NCBI RefSeq assembly: GCF_014236655.1
Contig: NZ_JACMYG010000031.1
Span: 1-64,000 of the forward strand
DNA: 64,000 nt
From: Pseudomonas kielensis
Lineage (GTDB): Bacteria; Pseudomonadota; Gammaproteobacteria; Pseudomonadales; Pseudomonadaceae
Direction: 5' to 3'
A program made the translations under genes and the position numbers. Shown here piece after piece: positions 42,138 to 49,905 of this stretch (position 1 is its first letter; each line of letters begins with the position of its first letter). A model generated the notes under the pieces. The model saw nothing but the letters and a program-made list of their open reading frames with translations, was not told where the DNA came from and made no database searches.

Positions 42138-42389
42138 TCAATTCCCCCGGTCTGGTTCAGCCGCCATAGGTTCGTCCTGCTTGGCTGAACTGTCGCTCGA
42201 GATGAAGGCCTGCAACATATTCAACAAGGCACCGCCGACGATCAACACAAACATCCCCATGAAAATGTTTCTCGGAGAGAGATCGAGTAGTCCTGCGCGA
42301 GTGGCCATCAGAGAGATGAGGGCCACGACAAGCACCACAAGGGCAGTCACAACTTTCATGATCAAACGGCGAGTAGCATTGCTATCCAT
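42138..42389 (-). CDS. Small two-segment membrane protein
   Basis: 83 residues with hydrophobic segments VVTALVVLVVALISLM and IFMGMFVLIVGGALLNML; acidic C-terminus. No family recognised. First gene of a two-gene operon with the HTH protein. Confidence 0.72.
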   Translation of the reverse strand: MDSNATRRLIMKVVTALVVLVVALISLMATRAGLLDLSPRNIFMGMFVLIVGGALLNMLQAFISSDSSAKQDEPMAAEPDRGN

Positions 42390-42403
42390 CGGATAAGCCC
42401 TTT

Positions 42404-42430
42404 TATGATTCGTAACGTGTACCAATATAC
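42404..42430 (-). promoter_or_regulatory. TACGYGTTATG-type promoter/operator site
   Basis: Gene-sense GGTACACGTTACGAATCATA upstream of the 42389 gene. Confidence 0.6.
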
Positions 42431-42572
42431 ACCCAACCAATCAGAGGAAAAACCAAACCTTCCAGTATCTTTATCATTTCGGCCCGCCCACAGGATTTGT
42501 ACGGTTTAGGATCGCTGGCGTTGGCTGAAAGGACGCTTCGCGAGAAAGTCCCTGGAAGCCAAACGAAAAAAA

Positions 42573-42595
42573 CCACCCTCGCGATGCAAGGGTGG
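42573..42595 (-). terminator. Intrinsic terminator
   Basis: CCACCCT / AGGGTGG stem with minus-strand T6; ends the 42608 gene. Confidence 0.85.
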
Positions 42596-42607
42596 CCGTG
42601 GTCGCAG

Positions 42608-43144
42608 TTACAGGATTGCTGGGCGGGCTTGAGTCCCGAGTTGAGTTCCAATGAAGAAGCTGCCTGAGCCATTTTCGCTGGTAAGGCTTGTCGTCGTTTG
42701 AATTTCTACTGATGCCAGACAGCCGGTTTCCGGGCTGGCGATGGCAATTGAGCGCTGCTTCAGGTGCGTTAATCCTACTGGGTGAAAATCCTGACCCATT
42801 TCCCGCTTGAGATCACGATTAATCGAGTCGCACATTTCACCCGCAGTGGACTCAGCCAATGCCATCGCGGATACCGCGTCGAAACACACACCCTTCACGA
42901 TCACCTCAGTACCTGCTGCACCGTCCTCAAGACCGACGACAACATACGCGGTCAGCGGCGTGCCCTGGACAACAATGAGGTCCGTGATAACAGCCGAGCG
43001 ATTCATCTCTTCGATTGTAACCAACACCTCGTCTCGCACGGAACCGGCCGTAAAATCTCCGACCCCGCTCAACAAACAGCCGCGTGCGTCAACCGGTGCG
43101 GATGCGGCTTGTGCGTACAGCAATGCCAATTCATGAAAGCTCAT
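42608..43144 (-). CDS. Hypothetical protein
   Basis: 178 residues: MSFHELALLYAQAASAPVDA, strand-rich middle (DEVLVTIEEMNRSAVITDLI, TAYVVVGLEDGAAGTEVIV). The second ATG (43144) has the better spacing to TTTCAGGAG. No family recognised. Full cassette with leader and terminator. Confidence 0.74.
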   Translation of the reverse strand: MSFHELALLYAQAASAPVDARGCLLSGVGDFTAGSVRDEVLVTIEEMNRSAVITDLIVVQGTPLTAYVVVGLEDGAAGTEVIVKGVCFDAVSAMALAESTAGEMCDSINRDLKREMGQDFHPVGLTHLKQRSIAIASPETGCLASVEIQTTTSLTSENGSGSFFIGTQLGTQARPAIL

Positions 43145-43196
43145 ATTCATTCTCCTGAAAGATGGATGCAAGACTCTTGCGTAAGCCTTGCAACAG

Positions 43197-43210
43197 GGTA
43201 ATGAGCCACA
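43197..43210 (-). promoter_or_regulatory. Leader box of the small-gene family
   Basis: Gene-sense TGTGGCTCATTACC, then GTTGCAAGGCTTACGCAAG before the 43144 gene. Confidence 0.65.
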
Positions 43211-43263
43211 TGAATATATATTTTTTCGTTTTCCATCACTCCACCTTCCTTGATGCGCTGCTG

Positions 43264-44205
43264 TCAGTTAGAGATTCGTACAAACTTGAAATTCATTTTG
43301 TTGAGTGATACGGAATATAGTGCTCTACCAATTATGTCGCGTCCTGAAACAAACCCCCAATATCGACTATCTAGGCTATTTCCACGGTTATCGCCGAGAA
43401 CAAAAAAGGAGTCGTTCGGAACTAGGCACTTCAACCCCACTTCATTCCGCTCACAGCCCGGGATATTCGGAAAATCGGTGCCGCGTCCAAGCTCACGTGC
43501 ATGGGTGTCACGCAATATTTTAAATCGATTACCTGCCAATTCTTCAGTCGCTGACATGACTAACTTTGGCGCCCCTGATGTTTCATCGACATACTCGTAC
43601 CGTTCGACGTCCTCCTCAAGGATTCTCACACTATTGACGTACAGTTCCCCTTCTCTATATTCAATTAGGTCACCCGGAATCCCGATCACTCGCTTAATGT
43701 ACGGCTTACTTCTATCCAGAGGAAAGCGGAATACGAGAACATCGGCCCGCTGCGGCGAGGAAACTTCAAGAAACAACTTGTTGGATAGCGGATATCGTAG
43801 TCCGTAGGTGATCTTGTCGACCAAAACAAGGTTTCCAACGGCGAGATTAGGACGCATTGAAGAGGACGGCACAACATAGCCCTCTGCCACGAATGACCTA
43901 ACCACAAAGAGCAGCACGGCAATCGGCACAAGCTCCACCGCGAATGCGATAACCCCCTGGGTAAACCGGATCTTGCCGCGGGCGGCTCGAACACGCTCGA
44001 CAACCCAAAAGGGAGCTCCAACTGTTATGCACAGAAGGAGGATTGTGTGCATATCGACGAAGGTACACAGTAGGAAATAGGGCCCCAGGACTGCCGCCAT
44101 GCATCCCAACGTGTATACCCACTGAGGTCCGCGAGCCATACATGACTTACGACACAGAACAGGGGCGATAGCCGTAAGACCCAGTCCTGATAGAAACAGG
44201 CTCAC
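43264..44205 (-). CDS. Signal peptidase I (LepB-type) encoded on the element
   Basis: 313 residues, starting GTG 44205 (GGGAGAATCCT upstream); stop of the previous gene overlaps (GTGA). Three or four N-terminal membrane segments, then catalytic Ser in EGYVVPSSSMRPNLAVGN, catalytic Lys in YIKRVIGIPGDLIEY and the family box FVLGDNRGNSLDSRYWG. It cleaves secreted-protein signal peptides at the periplasmic face. Extra copies on plasmids usually process element-specific exported proteins such as pilins. Last gene of the 45841-43264 membrane operon. Confidence 0.9.
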   Translation of the reverse strand: MSLFLSGLGLTAIAPVLCRKSCMARGPQWVYTLGCMAAVLGPYFLLCTFVDMHTILLLCITVGAPFWVVERVRAARGKIRFTQGVIAFAVELVPIAVLLFVVRSFVAEGYVVPSSSMRPNLAVGNLVLVDKITYGLRYPLSNKLFLEVSSPQRADVLVFRFPLDRSKPYIKRVIGIPGDLIEYREGELYVNSVRILEEDVERYEYVDETSGAPKLVMSATEELAGNRFKILRDTHARELGRGTDFPNIPGCERNEVGLKCLVPNDSFFVLGDNRGNSLDSRYWGFVSGRDIIGRALYSVSLNKMNFKFVRISN

Positions 44206-44462
44206 AGGATTCTCCCTGTACGCAGTGCGTGAATATGAACTCCCATTAACACCAGAAAAATTACTAGCGAAATCAGACCGCACGCCCAGCCAGCGTAAAC
44301 AAAATAGGTGCCAACACGGGATATCCAACCATTTAAAATATTATCATCAACAGATTTAATGCCAGCGCCAATACACCACAACAAAGCCGCCAATACCCAG
44401 CCATTTAAGAGCAACTGCACCTTGTATCTGACACCTTTAATCGGTGTTTGACCTGTAAGCAT
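44202..44462 (-). CDS. Small membrane protein
   Basis: 86 residues, two hydrophobic segments: VQLLLNGWVLAALLWCIG and YAGWACGLISLVIFLVLMG. Start ATG 44462 overlaps the stop region of the upstream gene. Coupled to signal peptidase by GTGA overlap. No family recognised. Confidence 0.74.
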   Translation of the reverse strand: MLTGQTPIKGVRYKVQLLLNGWVLAALLWCIGAGIKSVDDNILNGWISRVGTYFVYAGWACGLISLVIFLVLMGVHIHALRTGRIL

Positions 44463-44464
44463 AT

Positions 44465-45196
44465 TCACTCCGAACGTACGACTGACCAGCCAAAACGATC
44501 AATATTGAGTTTCCAGCCAGGAAAAGCATTGATGAGCAACCCTGTGCCAGGTGACGCGCTCTTGCAACCAAACTCGTAACAGTAGAAATTCGATAACTTT
44601 TCTACATCAGAGCTGTACGACTCCCAGAATGCTTCATATTCCGGGCTTTCCGTATCTGGCTCGCAATACCCATACTGCAAAGGGAATGGTTGAAGGGCGT
44701 AGAGTGAAAGGTCTACACACTGACTAACGGATTCAGTGAGAGCATTAAAAAATCTGTGGCTTATTCCGAGGTGATTGCAGTCTGACCTGACTTCCAAACG
44801 GTTCAGAAAAAGTATTCCTCCGTTATATACGGCACAAAACAAATCATCCACGCTCGTACTAGACAAGTCGCTAACAATTTTATTAAGGGATTCACTTAGG
44901 AGGTCGCATGAGTCAGAAATCCCCATACCGCGACCGGTGCCTCTCGAGAGCACTGTGGCATCCAAAACGGCGACAGGGACAGCATCGCCAGGCCTACAGA
45001 GCAACGCAGAAAGCGCTCGGCCTTCGCAGACGGAACCACCGCAAAAAACGTCTTCTGACAAGCAGAATCGAGCGATAAACCCTTCACCAACAGAGACTGA
45101 CTGAACGGCGCCGTGAAGCAATGGTATGCCGTTAAAGAACCCGCTTTCATCTCGGTCTCTGCGCAGGAACCCGCGCAGCGCTTGGGGCTTCACCAT
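44465..45196 (-). CDS. Hypothetical protein of membrane operon
   Basis: 243 residues, cysteine-containing (FCLSEDVFCGGSVCEGRAL, VRSDCNH, YCEPD, YCYEFGCKS). No hydrophobic segment; might be cytosolic. Lower G+C than the window average. Located between membrane genes, so probably part of the same assembly. No family recognised. Confidence 0.72.
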   Translation of the reverse strand: MVKPQALRGFLRRDRDESGFFNGIPLLHGAVQSVSVGEGFIARFCLSEDVFCGGSVCEGRALSALLCRPGDAVPVAVLDATVLSRGTGRGMGISDSCDLLSESLNKIVSDLSSTSVDDLFCAVYNGGILFLNRLEVRSDCNHLGISHRFFNALTESVSQCVDLSLYALQPFPLQYGYCEPDTESPEYEAFWESYSSDVEKLSNFYCYEFGCKSASPGTGLLINAFPGWKLNIDRFGWSVVRSE

Positions 45197-45205
45197 GCCG
45201 GCTCC

Positions 45206-45445
45206 TCAGTTCAATCCAGAACCAGCACGGCCTGGCTGTTTCGCCTTGGAGACCTTCCGATGGAAGTGCTTCAACACCTGGCAATAAACGATCGTCACCA
45301 ACAGCAGCACAATGCATGACACAGCAGCGAACAGGCCGATGTAGCCAATTTTCAACCACACAAATACAAACGCAGCCAAAGCAAATCCGGCAGATGGCTG
45401 CCCGATCAGCCACAACGTACGGTTCGCCCAATTAAATAGGTTCAC
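45206..45445 (-). CDS. Small membrane protein
   Basis: 79 residues; two hydrophobic segments (GFALAAFVFVWLKIGYIG and FAAVSCIVLLLVTIVYC), basic tail. GTG 45445 is chosen because CTGGAGGAATCGATA lies in front; a GTG at 45478 would add eleven residues. Stop lies nine bases before the 45196 gene. Confidence 0.68.
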   Translation of the reverse strand: MNLFNWANRTLWLIGQPSAGFALAAFVFVWLKIGYIGLFAAVSCIVLLLVTIVYCQVLKHFHRKVSKAKQPGRAGSGLN

Positions 45446-45545
45446 TATCGATTCCTCCAGTGATTCGATCCACGACACGTATGCAGAGAATGCTCGTCGG
45501 GGCGTGATTCAAACCACTCAGTAACAAAGAAGATTTTAGAAAAGA

Positions 45546-45569
45546 GCCCCAGCTCATCAGCTAGGGGGC
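45546..45569 (-). terminator. Possible intrinsic terminator or attenuator
   Basis: GCCCC-TAGCT-GATG-AGCT-GGGGC stem followed on the minus strand by TCTTTTCT, between the 45593 and 45206 genes of the same operon. Confidence 0.5.
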
Positions 45570-45592
45570 CCAACTGGTCAGCGCGGAATGTG

Positions 45593-45841
45593 TCAGGCCG
45601 CAGCCATGATTGAGTAAATGCAGTAGGCCAAAGCGAACGAACCAAGCCCGCCACAGAGCCACAGCTGAAGGTTGGTGTCCCGGATCTCACGGGATACGAA
45701 GCCATCGAGAAGTGCGGCCTGGGAGTCTCCCGAGGTATTTTTCACAGTGAAAAGGGCCTTGCGGCGCTTGTATGCGATCGAAAAGATGATGGCAAGGACA
45801 ACAACAAAGATGCGAGCAACAATATCCGGGGTAAGTGTCAT
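45593..45841 (-). CDS. Small membrane protein
   Basis: 82 residues: N-terminal segment IVARIFVVVLAIIFSIAY, charged middle and a C-terminal segment LGSFALAYCIYSIMAA. No family recognised. First gene behind the site at 45871. Confidence 0.72.
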   Translation of the reverse strand: MTLTPDIVARIFVVVLAIIFSIAYKRRKALFTVKNTSGDSQAALLDGFVSREIRDTNLQLWLCGGLGSFALAYCIYSIMAAA

Positions 45842-45870
45842 AGCGTAATCCTTGTGTAAAAAGTGATTTT

Positions 45871-45897
45871 ATGATGCATATCGCGTACGCATACGCA
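45871..45897 (-). promoter_or_regulatory. TACGYGTTATG-type promoter/operator site
   Basis: Gene-sense GCGTACGCGATATGCATCAT upstream of ATG 45841. Confidence 0.6.
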
Positions 45898-45899
45898 AG

Positions 45900-46196
45900 T
45901 TACGGAGGCGATCGATCCATTTTGTCGATGCTGACCGAGTCATTCATCTGCTTGATCGCCGACAGCATGGGGTCCCTCAGGGCTCCGTCCTCCCCTTCGC
46001 AGTGTGGTCTCCGCTCACCGGGCTTGATCAAGCAATAGCGGCCGACCACTTTGACATCTTGGCCTGTGAACTGTGGTGCAACTTTGGGCAGCGGTAATAG
46101 AAATCCTGCTCCAACAGCCAATGCACTGACGGACAATGTGGCCAGTCCCGCAATCAAACGGGAATTCAACAGACGGGGGAACCCGGCTCTACCCAA
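45900..46196 (-). CDS. Membrane-anchored small protein
   Basis: 98 residues, TTG start overlapping the end of the 46189 gene (start uncertain). One N-terminal hydrophobic segment (AGLATLSVSALAVGAGFLLP), then a periplasmic-like part with two cysteines (RYCLIKPGERRPHC). No family recognised. Coupled to the upstream gene. Confidence 0.6.
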   Translation of the reverse strand: MGRAGFPRLLNSRLIAGLATLSVSALAVGAGFLLPLPKVAPQFTGQDVKVVGRYCLIKPGERRPHCEGEDGALRDPMLSAIKQMNDSVSIDKMDRSPP

Positions 46197-46656
46197 GCTC
46201 CACCCCCGTCGCGAGGACAGTCATAACGACTGCCAGGTTGGGGTTGATTACGCCCTTTGCCGCCAGCCCTTTAATTTGCCCCGAGAGGAATTGAGCAAAA
46301 AAACGATGCGATGCATCGACAGCATCATCAGTGCTGTTGTGGTCAGCTACCAACACTCGCTGCTCATTTGCCGCTGCTGTCGAGGAAGCCAGGGCGGTCA
46401 TCAGGTCTGCGAACCGCGTTTCGGCAGTCTTTTCGAGCTTTTGAATACTCAACTGGGACAGAATTTCGGCCGGAATGTCTACGGTGGATACCCCACTGTC
46501 ATACGCGCCGTCGTAAACCCGAGCGCCGCCATTCTCCAGGGCCACCACAGTGAAGAATCGGCCGAGCTGGTGATGAGGTTCACCAGGCTTCATTTCGAGG
46601 ATCGGTGGGTTGGACACCTCGTACCCCGCCCCGACTTCAAGCTCAGTCATGTTCAT
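46189..46656 (-). CDS. Hypothetical protein
   Basis: 155 residues. N-terminal strand-rich part (EVGAGYEVSNPPILEMK), FFTVVALENGGARVYDGAY and a helical C-terminal half. Leader carries the hairpin ACCGG-CAAAGGG-CCGGT before TTCTGGAGAAATTC. No family recognised. Confidence 0.73.
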   Translation of the reverse strand: MNMTELEVGAGYEVSNPPILEMKPGEPHHQLGRFFTVVALENGGARVYDGAYDSGVSTVDIPAEILSQLSIQKLEKTAETRFADLMTALASSTAAANEQRVLVADHNSTDDAVDASHRFFAQFLSGQIKGLAAKGVINPNLAVVMTVLATGVELG

Positions 46657-46701
46657 GAATTTCTCCAGAAGGAAATACCGGCCCTTTGCCGGTGCTGCTT
46701 A

Positions 46702-46727
46702 ATAATACATAACACGTAGGTATATTT
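46702..46727 (-). promoter_or_regulatory. TACGYGTTATG-type promoter/operator site
   Basis: Gene-sense ATACCTACGTGTTATGTATT; extended -10 TG-T-TATGTA. Drives the 46656 operon. Confidence 0.68.
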
Positions 46728-46836
46728 AACAGGGTTTTTTTTGGATACCACCAGTCACCGACCAGTTTTCGCAGTGACACACCACTGTGCACCTACCCTC
46801 TCACCCAGGGCTGCTGAGTCGTCTACCAACAAAAAA

Positions 46837-46865
46837 ACCCACCAGCACTGAAAGTGATGGTGGGT
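46837..46865 (-). terminator. Intrinsic terminator
   Basis: ACCCACCA / TGGTGGGT stem with minus-strand T7; preceded by TAACGCTACATCTG. Confidence 0.88.
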
Positions 46866-46908
46866 CAGATGTAGCGTTAGCTATAAGCGGCTCTTTTAAG
46901 TAGAGCTT

Positions 46909-47067
46909 TTATTTTGTTTGTACCTGCTCGATGTTTCGGCTTGCTCCATGCTGTATGCGTTGGAACTCACTTTTTACGGCGTTAATTGCACCCACCAAGG
47001 GGGCAAAAAATAAGCGAGGTGCTTGTTTTGCCGCATTTACGAACTCGGATCCAAACGTATTATTCAT
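46909..47067 (-). CDS. Small protein, FxSEF-AAK-APRL-FAPL-GA paralogue A
   Basis: 52 residues, MNNTFGSEFVNAAKQAPRLF then FAPLVGAINAVKSEFQRIQ. Its start overlaps the stop of the 47060 membrane gene (ATGAATAA). Clear paralogue of the 47936-48100 product, sharing F-SEF--AAK-APRL-FAPL-GA---K-EF-R. Conservation between the two copies argues that both are translated. Function unknown; amphipathic helix likely. Confidence 0.75.
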   Translation of the reverse strand: MNNTFGSEFVNAAKQAPRLFFAPLVGAINAVKSEFQRIQHGASRNIEQVQTK

Positions 47068-47335
47068 TTGCAGCCATCTCCTTCATAGCTCGATAGATAC
47101 CGAGACTAAGAAACGTTAAGAACAAGAATGCATCAGTTATGGTTAAAGCAGTCTCAAGGAAAGTGAGAACTCCAATTGTTAAGGAGTTCACACCGAACGC
47201 TTCTAACTTATGCACGAGAAACGAGAGACCTACGGCCGGGAGACCGATGATGATAAAGATGATGGAGCCGACAAAGCAGTGTGCAGCAAAGTGAGCGATG
47301 GGGCTCCACCAAGGTTTTTTTACGGTTTTTGACAT
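47060..47335 (-). CDS. Small membrane protein
   Basis: 91 residues, two or three hydrophobic segments (GSIIFIIIGLPAVGLSFLV, TIGVLTFLETALTITDAFLF). Lower G+C than neighbours. TTTCAGGAG leader. Coupled to the downstream 52-residue gene. No family recognised. Confidence 0.75.
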   Translation of the reverse strand: MSKTVKKPWWSPIAHFAAHCFVGSIIFIIIGLPAVGLSFLVHKLEAFGVNSLTIGVLTFLETALTITDAFLFLTFLSLGIYRAMKEMAANE

Positions 47336-47449
47336 CTGTTACTCCTGAAAGGACCTGAGCGGTCGTTAAGTGAATGCATAGGGCAAACTTGCGAGTTGTC
47401 CTAGCGATTGGGGATGCTTAACGTGCTCGTGTAATCTCAGGCAGAAAAA

Positions 47450-47469
47450 AGCCAGACCGAAGCCTGGCT
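47450..47469 (-). terminator. Intrinsic terminator
   Basis: AGCCAG / CTGGCT stem with minus-strand T6; ends the 47490 gene. Confidence 0.82.
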
Positions 47470-47489
47470 GATTTGCATTTCGAACCGAA

Positions 47490-47813
47490 TCACTTCGGAC
47501 GTGGGTGACGAACTCGTCCAGGGGTGAATTGCCCAGAGAAGGTGAAGCCCTTCTCTCGAACAAGTTCACGCACCTTGATCTTGTTCGGTGTCGAGCCATT
47601 TTCCTTGTGCAGCGCCACATGCTCCGCTTCAACTTTCAGCAGAAATTCAATGTCTTTTTGGCTCATCTCAAGTTTACTCTCGAGCTTCTTGCGATCTGAG
47701 AATCGCTTTCCAATTAACGCCGCGCTTACCGCAGCCAGCATGGTGCTGAAAAAGGCCGCACCAGCTTGGATCAAAGCAGATTGCACAGCTGGGTCATTAA
47801 GGGCCAATGCCAT
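47490..47813 (-). CDS. Small protein with one membrane segment and coiled coil
   Basis: 107 residues (second ATG preferred by spacing to CAGGAG). Segment ALIQAGAAFFSTMLAAVSAAL, then a charged coiled coil (DRKKLESKLEMSQKDIEFLL) and a basic tail (GRVRHPRPK). No family recognised. Confidence 0.72.
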   Translation of the reverse strand: MALALNDPAVQSALIQAGAAFFSTMLAAVSAALIGKRFSDRKKLESKLEMSQKDIEFLLKVEAEHVALHKENGSTPNKIKVRELVREKGFTFSGQFTPGRVRHPRPK

Positions 47814-47844
47814 GTTCATTCTCCTGAAGGTTGTGCTTGCCTCA

Positions 47845-47858
47845 GGTGATGTAAGACT
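47845..47858 (-). promoter_or_regulatory. Leader box of the small-gene family
   Basis: Gene-sense AGTCTTACATCACC (diverged at TGT), followed by TGAGGCAAGCACAACCTTC before the 47813 gene. Confidence 0.5.
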
Positions 47859-47898
47859 TTGGTTTGTAATCTGGCGTAGAGCGCAGAGAGACAAAAAA

Positions 47899-47916
47899 AC
47901 CCGCCGGATGGCGGGT
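47899..47916 (-). terminator. Intrinsic terminator
   Basis: ACCCGCC-GGAT-GGCGGGT with minus-strand T7; ends the 47936 gene. Confidence 0.88.
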
Positions 47917-47935
47917 CTAGGTATGGGCAAAAAAT

Positions 47936-48100
47936 TTAGTGCTTCGCGGTGGGAGTCAACGGCGCTTTACCGTCGGACTCCTCCTCCACTCGGAGAAATT
48001 CAGCCTTGATCGCTCTGGCCGCCCCAATCAGCGGTGCAAAATAGAGCCGTGGGGCTTCTTTCGCAGCGCTCAGAAATTCTGAAAAAAAGGTGGTTTTCAT
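47936..48100 (-). CDS. Small protein, FxSEF-AAK-APRL-FAPL-GA paralogue B
   Basis: 54 residues, MKTTFFSEFLSAAKEAPRLY then FAPLIGAARAIKAEFLRVE and a divergent tail. ATG 48100 follows AAAGGAGTTACTTAA. Paralogue of the 46909 product with most differences conservative. Own terminator. Function unknown. Confidence 0.78.
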   Translation of the reverse strand: MKTTFFSEFLSAAKEAPRLYFAPLIGAARAIKAEFLRVEEESDGKAPLTPTAKH

Positions 48101-48207
48101 TTAAGTAACTCCTTTGTTACCTGAAACCGAAAATCTAATTTATGTATAGCAAACTCAATCGCAACCGGCAAGAAAAACCCTCAAGAGTGATTCCCAAGTC
48201 AATAAAA

Positions 48208-48232
48208 ACCCGATGCGCAGTGCGCACCGGGT
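48208..48232 (-). terminator. Intrinsic terminator
   Basis: ACCCG..GCGCA-G-TGCGC..CGGGT stem with minus-strand T5; ends the methylase gene, preceded by AAAGCTACACCC. Confidence 0.85.
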
Positions 48233-48267
48233 GGGTGTAGCTTTAACCGTCAAAACGGTATGTTAGG

Positions 48268-49746
48268 TTAGTTAAAAAGGGACATAGTCCCGGTTTGAGC
48301 AACAATGGGCTCAGGAGCTGCAACAATAATCACTTGTTCAGGAGCAGCACGGCGCTTTTGGAATTTCAGAATATTGTTTCGGGACCTCATCAAGAAACTG
48401 CCGATTTCCTCACCAACAGAATCAAATTGATGGTAGCAAACAGATTGTCCTGCAATTTCATGCCCCGTCGTTTCAGATACGCCTTCAAGCATAACCTGTG
48501 GAATACCTTTAATCCGGCCATGTTCAGCTTTAGTGAAGAGCCTGCTTAGTGTCGGGTCAATTGGGTGAATTAGGAACGGTTCAGTTGAACGTCCCTTTTT
48601 GTAGCCCTTTCCAAGTACACCGCATCCGTCTTCAGACCCGGTCAAAAGTTGTCGACCAAATCCTTTACCCGCAGCCTTGTCACGCTCCTCCTTTACGGCC
48701 AAATAGTCGTAGCATTTCCAACTTTCATCATCGAGCGCTACAGGATCAAGGATATCGTTAATGCACGATTCCCGGACCTTGTTAACCTTGAGGTTGTCAA
48801 ACGAAAAGGTGTCGCCTAGTCCCTGGGTTATTGCGACAACCACCATGCGCTTACGTCGTTCGAGCGACCCGAAGTCCCATCCATCCAGGACTGTTTCGTG
48901 TACGTCGTAGCCCAAATGCTTAAATACGCTGCGAATCGCAGACATTGAAGCCGTTTTAGCATATTCGCCAACATTTTCTATTATCGCAATTGCTGGGTTA
49001 GTTGCACGAAGCCAATTGAGATAATCAATGTACAAAGCGCCTGCTTCATCATGATCTTCAGCAAACTCAAGTGAGTTCTTAGAGCGACCACTTCTACTGG
49101 CGCCCGTACATGGAATACCTCCGATTAATATTGATGCGTGCGGTGTTGCATCACCTAAGTGCACATCTCGTATATCTGAGCATATCGCAATTGATTCACT
49201 TGTCCACATTTGGGGGTTGTTGCGGAGCGATGCATCGAGGTATTCGCTTTCAAGCTCAACACCGACTTGAACGAACGAGCCAACGCCCGATCGCAGCATG
49301 CCTGAGTGAATTGCACGGTCGAGCACGCCGCCACCGTGAAAAAGGCTGACAACATCAAGCTTCTCGCCACGATCGAGCTTTTCCTTGATACGTTTGAGGC
49401 GTTCGCGAATCTTGGTTTGGATCTGAAGTGCCGTAATGACGATACGGCCGCGGCGCAATGCAATCCGCACCTTGTCGTCTTCTGCAAACACTTCACGGAT
49501 TTGCTCACTACGTATTTCAATCAGCGGGTGAACTACCCCGTTGCGCTCCCGCTTTGAAACGGTGACGTGCTTACCTTGGAAGTCAAAAGGGACTTCGATC
49601 AGCTCCAGCCGCTTGGCCGGAATATCAGCTTTGATTGAGTACTTCTTCCCGATCTGGACACCACCATGGTGTAATTTTTGGCCTTCCATCCAGACACGCG
49701 GTAGACCTTTCGATTCGCCGATTTTCGCGTTGATAATTGTCGTCAT
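48268..49746 (-). CDS. DNA (cytosine-5) methyltransferase, orphan
   Basis: 492 residues. The catalytic domain begins after a roughly 120-residue N-terminal extension. SAM motif LDVVSLFHGGGVLDRAIHSG, catalytic Cys in ILIGGIPCTGASRSG, ENV box IAIIENVGEYAKT, QRxxR-equivalent GSLERRKRMVVVAI and a C-terminal motif X-like region (GHEIAGQSVCYHQFDS). No restriction endonuclease is adjacent, so it is probably a protective or regulatory plasmid methylase. ATG 49746 fits AATAGGAGCAATACC. Confidence 0.92.
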   Translation of the reverse strand: MTTIINAKIGESKGLPRVWMEGQKLHHGGVQIGKKYSIKADIPAKRLELIEVPFDFQGKHVTVSKRERNGVVHPLIEIRSEQIREVFAEDDKVRIALRRGRIVITALQIQTKIRERLKRIKEKLDRGEKLDVVSLFHGGGVLDRAIHSGMLRSGVGSFVQVGVELESEYLDASLRNNPQMWTSESIAICSDIRDVHLGDATPHASILIGGIPCTGASRSGRSKNSLEFAEDHDEAGALYIDYLNWLRATNPAIAIIENVGEYAKTASMSAIRSVFKHLGYDVHETVLDGWDFGSLERRKRMVVVAITQGLGDTFSFDNLKVNKVRESCINDILDPVALDDESWKCYDYLAVKEERDKAAGKGFGRQLLTGSEDGCGVLGKGYKKGRSTEPFLIHPIDPTLSRLFTKAEHGRIKGIPQVMLEGVSETTGHEIAGQSVCYHQFDSVGEEIGSFLMRSRNNILKFQKRRAAPEQVIIVAAPEPIVAQTGTMSLFN

Positions 49747-49831
49747 GGTATTGCTCCTATTTGACGACACAGCTCCCCTGACGGGGCCTGTGCCCAGTCG
49801 GGGAAATGAAATTTGGTTTGCTTCGTGCCTG

Positions 49832-49844
49832 GGTATGCCGAACA
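49832..49844 (-). promoter_or_regulatory. Leader box of the small-gene family
   Basis: Gene-sense TGTTCGGCATACC, then CACGAAGCAAACC; the remaining leader to ATG 49746 is long (about 85 bases) and contains GGCCCCGTCAGGGG. Confidence 0.62.
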
Positions 49845-49873
49845 GGAGCTGATACTTTCGCCAGACGAAAAAA

Positions 49874-49894
49874 AGCCTCCGACATGCGGAGGCT
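49874..49894 (-). terminator. Intrinsic terminator
   Basis: AGCCTCCG / CGGAGGCT stem with minus-strand T7; ends the 49906 gene. Confidence 0.9.
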
Positions 49895-49905
49895 CGATGT
49901 AGAAG

